Shown here: one piece after another, positions 61,431 through 64,000 of the stretch
Position numbering within the stretch: position 1 is the first letter of the stretch
How the letters are laid out: each line of letters starts with the position of its first letter
Assembly: GCF_028502605.1 (NCBI RefSeq)
Contig: NC_079233.1
Location: forward strand, 5,394,001 to 5,458,000
Reading direction: 5' to 3'
From: Trichoderma breve
Taxonomy: Eukaryota > Ascomycota > Sordariomycetes > Hypocreales > Hypocreaceae
DNA length: 64,000 nucleotides
Made by a program: the position numbers and the translations under genes
Notes under the pieces: generated by a model
Seen by the model: only the letters and a program-made list of their open reading frames with translations
Databases searched by the model: none
What the model was told of the DNA's origin: nothing

Positions 61431-63963
61431 TCACTCATTAAAAGCCTCATCATCGCCATCTCCATCGTAGTCGACATCGTCGGAGTCCAGGGGCCCCACG
61501 GACTTGATGTAGTCCTTGAAGCCCTTGCTCATCTTAACCACAGCGCGAATGTGCTTTTCGCCGATAGTAATGGTCTGCAGACCTTCCTCATTGGAATCAC
61601 TCTCGGCCAGCGCCAGCGCCGTCTGCATGGCGTTGCGAATCTCTCGGCCGTTCCACTTGAGCGCGCGAACCTCTTGGCTGGACCAGACGAACTCGCGAGC
61701 GGCAATGGCAACGCGGATCTTACCGCGGGAATCGCGGTCCAGGCGGTCAAAGTTGTGAGTCCAGATGCGCTCGCGCTCCTCGTCGCCAAGGTTCTTGTAG
61801 TGTAGCGCAACGTGGATGCGGCTGAGGAAAGCGGTGTCAAAGGAGCGGACGCGGTTGGTGGTGAGGAAGAGAACGCCGCGGTAGTACTCCAGGGCACGAA
61901 GGAAGACGGAGACGAGGCCGTTGCGGGAAATGTTCTTTGCGCGGCGGCGCTCGAGATAGACGTCGGCCTCGTCGAGCAGGACGAGGGCGCCGTAGCGCTG
62001 GCCCAGCTCAAGGAAGTAATTGAGGTTGGACTCGACGCGGAATGAGTCGACGCTCAGATCGCCGCTGGTGAGCGAAATGAGCGGACGGTTGGTCAACTCG
62101 GCGATACACTCGGCGGTGCATGTCTTTCCGACACCTGGCGCACCGTGGAGCAGGAAGATGCGACCCTCGCCCTTGTTGCGGATGAAGTCGTTGCCCCAGG
62201 GAGCCACTTGGCCATCAACGCCGGTGGTGTATTGGCCGATGAGGGCCCTCACGGTCATCTTGATGTCATCGTCCAGGACGAGATACTTGAAAGCCTCCTT
62301 GTCGGGCTTGACTGGGCTGAGATTGGCAACATGAAGATTTCCCCAGCGGCGAGTACCAAGGATGAAGCCTGGAATTGTCTTGCTGAGAACGAAGTAAAAA
62401 AGGTCGTTGTCGGGAGGAGTGTCGCATAGAGGATCGAGATCCTCAAATCCGACAAAGGGGCCGTCGTTCTCCCTAGATCGATCTTTATCGCAAACAGTGC
62501 AGCCGCATCTTGGGAGGTTCAGAGGAAGGAAGTCTTTGTTAGGGATACCCTGAGTCACGCGGCGGCGATGAGGTTGAGGATATCGCCTTCCATCCCAATC
62601 GGGGGACGACTCAAAGAACTTGTCGAAACCCGAGGCATCGCAAATGACACGGCCGTTCATGAAGCCAGTCGCACCACCAGGAAGTCTGCTGCCGGAGCCA
62701 GAGTTGACGAGAAGGCCATCATACTCCATGTAGGTAGGTCGCTTCAGGAGCTCCCAGTATAGCTTGCCTTCTTCAATCATCTTTTCACGCATTGGGAGGC
62801 CGCCTTGGGCTTCAAGGTCGTCTTTCCAAAAGTCCGCAGGAATAACAGACAGGGAGCTGATAACTTGTTCGCCTGGCCACGGAGTCACAATGACACTCTC
62901 CATGAATCGACCGACCTTGGCGCCATTGGACTCCAGCGACCAGCAGCTGAGTCTATAGTTGTCCAGGCCACCGTGGACACGGTTTCCAATGCTGACACTG
63001 CTAATAACCAATGGCGTCCAAATGTCGAATTTCTTCACGTAGATGACTCGACCCGGCTTAAGAAGGAGCCAGAAATAGTCAAATGTGGCTGTAGGAGTCT
63101 CAAGCTTGTGACGCTCCTCTTCTTTGGCAATCTCATCCTTGAAGTTCTCACCAAGAAACTTGAGGAGAACATCAATGTGGTGCGCCGTGGTCTCAGCATA
63201 CTCAACGCTATGCTCATCAGGCTGGTTATCACGATACTCGGACAGCTCATAGCGATGATGGTAGAGTACACGGTAGGGTGCGCTGATCTGGACCGACTTC
63301 CCATTGAGGTTGATGTTCGGGTAGTATCGGATGACAGCTCTAAGAGCATTGAGGAGATGATTAGAATAGATGACCATGAGAGGGGTCTCTACTTGAGGAG
63401 TTCCCGGCGGGTCATAATATTGCTCTTCCTCGGTATAATAGCCATCGCTTCGATAGTCGACGTTGTCAAAAGCCGCTGTGATGGGTCGATCCAAGTTAGG
63501 ATTTACCCGACGAGGATGAACTATGTGTCTGTTGTTATCAATGCTCCTCCCCTCAATGCACACATTGGTAACAATCTCAAAGATGGGCTTTTTGATAAGT
63601 TCGCCACCCTCGTCGGTTTCATCATCCTTGATTTCGTAGCTAGTCACGTTCTCAAATGGTTTGGAGCTTCGCAAGCCTGGCAGCCCAAGGTATCAGCAAT
63701 GAATTATAAAGATAGAGGGGGGTTCTCAACTTACGCCCAATGAAATGTCTATTCTGGTTAACATGGTTAAGGGTATAGAGGATCTCAGGAACCTCGCCGT
63801 CGACGGCATACTTGAGTCGTCGCGGGTTAGGCAACAAACTACGCGGTCCTAGCTCTTCGAAACCATCGCTCATGCTGTCCTCGCGGTCGTAATCCCGAAC
63901 GATGGGCCTACGGCGATCATAGTCCCGAGGCACATAGTCCCGAACGAAGCGAGGTTCAGCCAT
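61431..63963 (-). CDS. AAA ATPase with N-terminal DUF7025-like region
   Basis: Two exons on the minus strand: 63963-63735 and 63676-61431, giving 824 aa; splicing joins RHFIG to RLRSSKPFE. The first 30 residues repeat RDY motifs (VRDYVPRDYDRRRP). The middle, about residues 180-500, matches the fungal DUF7025-type region (FDYFWLLLKPGRVIYVKK, then YDGLLVNSG). The AAA module has Walker A HGAPGVGKT near 588, Walker B ALVLLDEADVYLE near 643, sensor 1 VLFLTTNRV and an arginine-finger region SFDTAFLSRIHVAL. A lid with WNGREIRNAMQTALALA and an acidic tail complete it. The family is large and lineage-expanded in filamentous fungi; it resembles Bcs1/26S-type AAA proteins in fold, but its role is unknown. 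The start codon is about 40 bp from the window end, so promoter sequence is missing. Confidence 0.88.
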
Positions 63964-64000
63964 GATGCCGACGTGGAGTTACTTGGTTAGGGGTAGAGAT

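Noticed and set aside
1..64000. tRNA genes, CRISPR arrays, intact transposons
   Set aside because: Looked for A/B-box pairs, regularly spaced repeats, and transposase or reverse transcriptase motifs; none seen by eye.

Overview
The window is nuclear DNA of a filamentous ascomycete. Most genes carry short GT-AG introns of about 55-100 nt with clear branch sites, 5' leaders are pyrimidine- or CA-rich, and spacing is wide. The protein set (Lae1-type methyltransferase, Kelch/BTB protein, Rcf2, Pex13, a STAND-type N-terminal module protein, an ABCC transporter, a DUF7025-like AAA ATPase) fits a Sordariomycete. I lean to Hypocreales, perhaps Trichoderma-like, but that is inference from protein flavour only. 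No tRNA, intact rRNA, CRISPR array or intact transposon was seen.

Layout. 1-1.9 kb: no gene seen. 1.9-3.3 kb (-): Lae1/LaeA-family regulator, six exons, with about 10.3 kb of gene-poor DNA upstream. 13.6-21.4 kb: core cell-biology block, with TFIIA large subunit TOA1 (-), Cdc20 (-) and a Kelch+BTB protein (+). 23.3-26.0 kb (-): Sfp1-type zinc-finger regulator, again with about 9 kb of gene-free DNA upstream. 35.0-35.8 kb (+): mitochondrial Rcf2. 36.7-38.3 kb (-): second Kelch protein. 39.1-40.9 kb (+): accessory gene made of two STAND/NLR-type N-terminal modules with no NTPase. 41.6-44.1 kb (+): tRNA-dihydrouridine synthase Dus3. 44.6-46.1 kb (-): peroxin Pex13. 47.7-49.2 kb (+): LigD-type 3'-phosphoesterase protein with an apparent GC-AG intron. 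49.8-52.1 kb (-): CAF-1 subunit Cac2. 56.1-61.0 kb (+): full-length ABCC transporter. 61.4-64.0 kb (-): AAA ATPase.

These genes form no pathway cluster. They are mainly independent housekeeping genes of transcription, cell cycle, chromatin, respiration, peroxisome import and tRNA modification, plus a few fungal accessory genes. The regulators Lae1 and Sfp1 sit beside the two largest gene-free tracts. Items most worth a second look are the NTPase-less STAND-module protein, the LigD-type phosphoesterase and its splice site, the long TOA1 intron that carries promoter-like elements, a cluster of CCTNAGG palindromes before the ABC transporter, and a probable decayed 5S rRNA copy near 28.5 kb. All exon boundaries were worked out by eye from splice consensus and reading-frame continuity.
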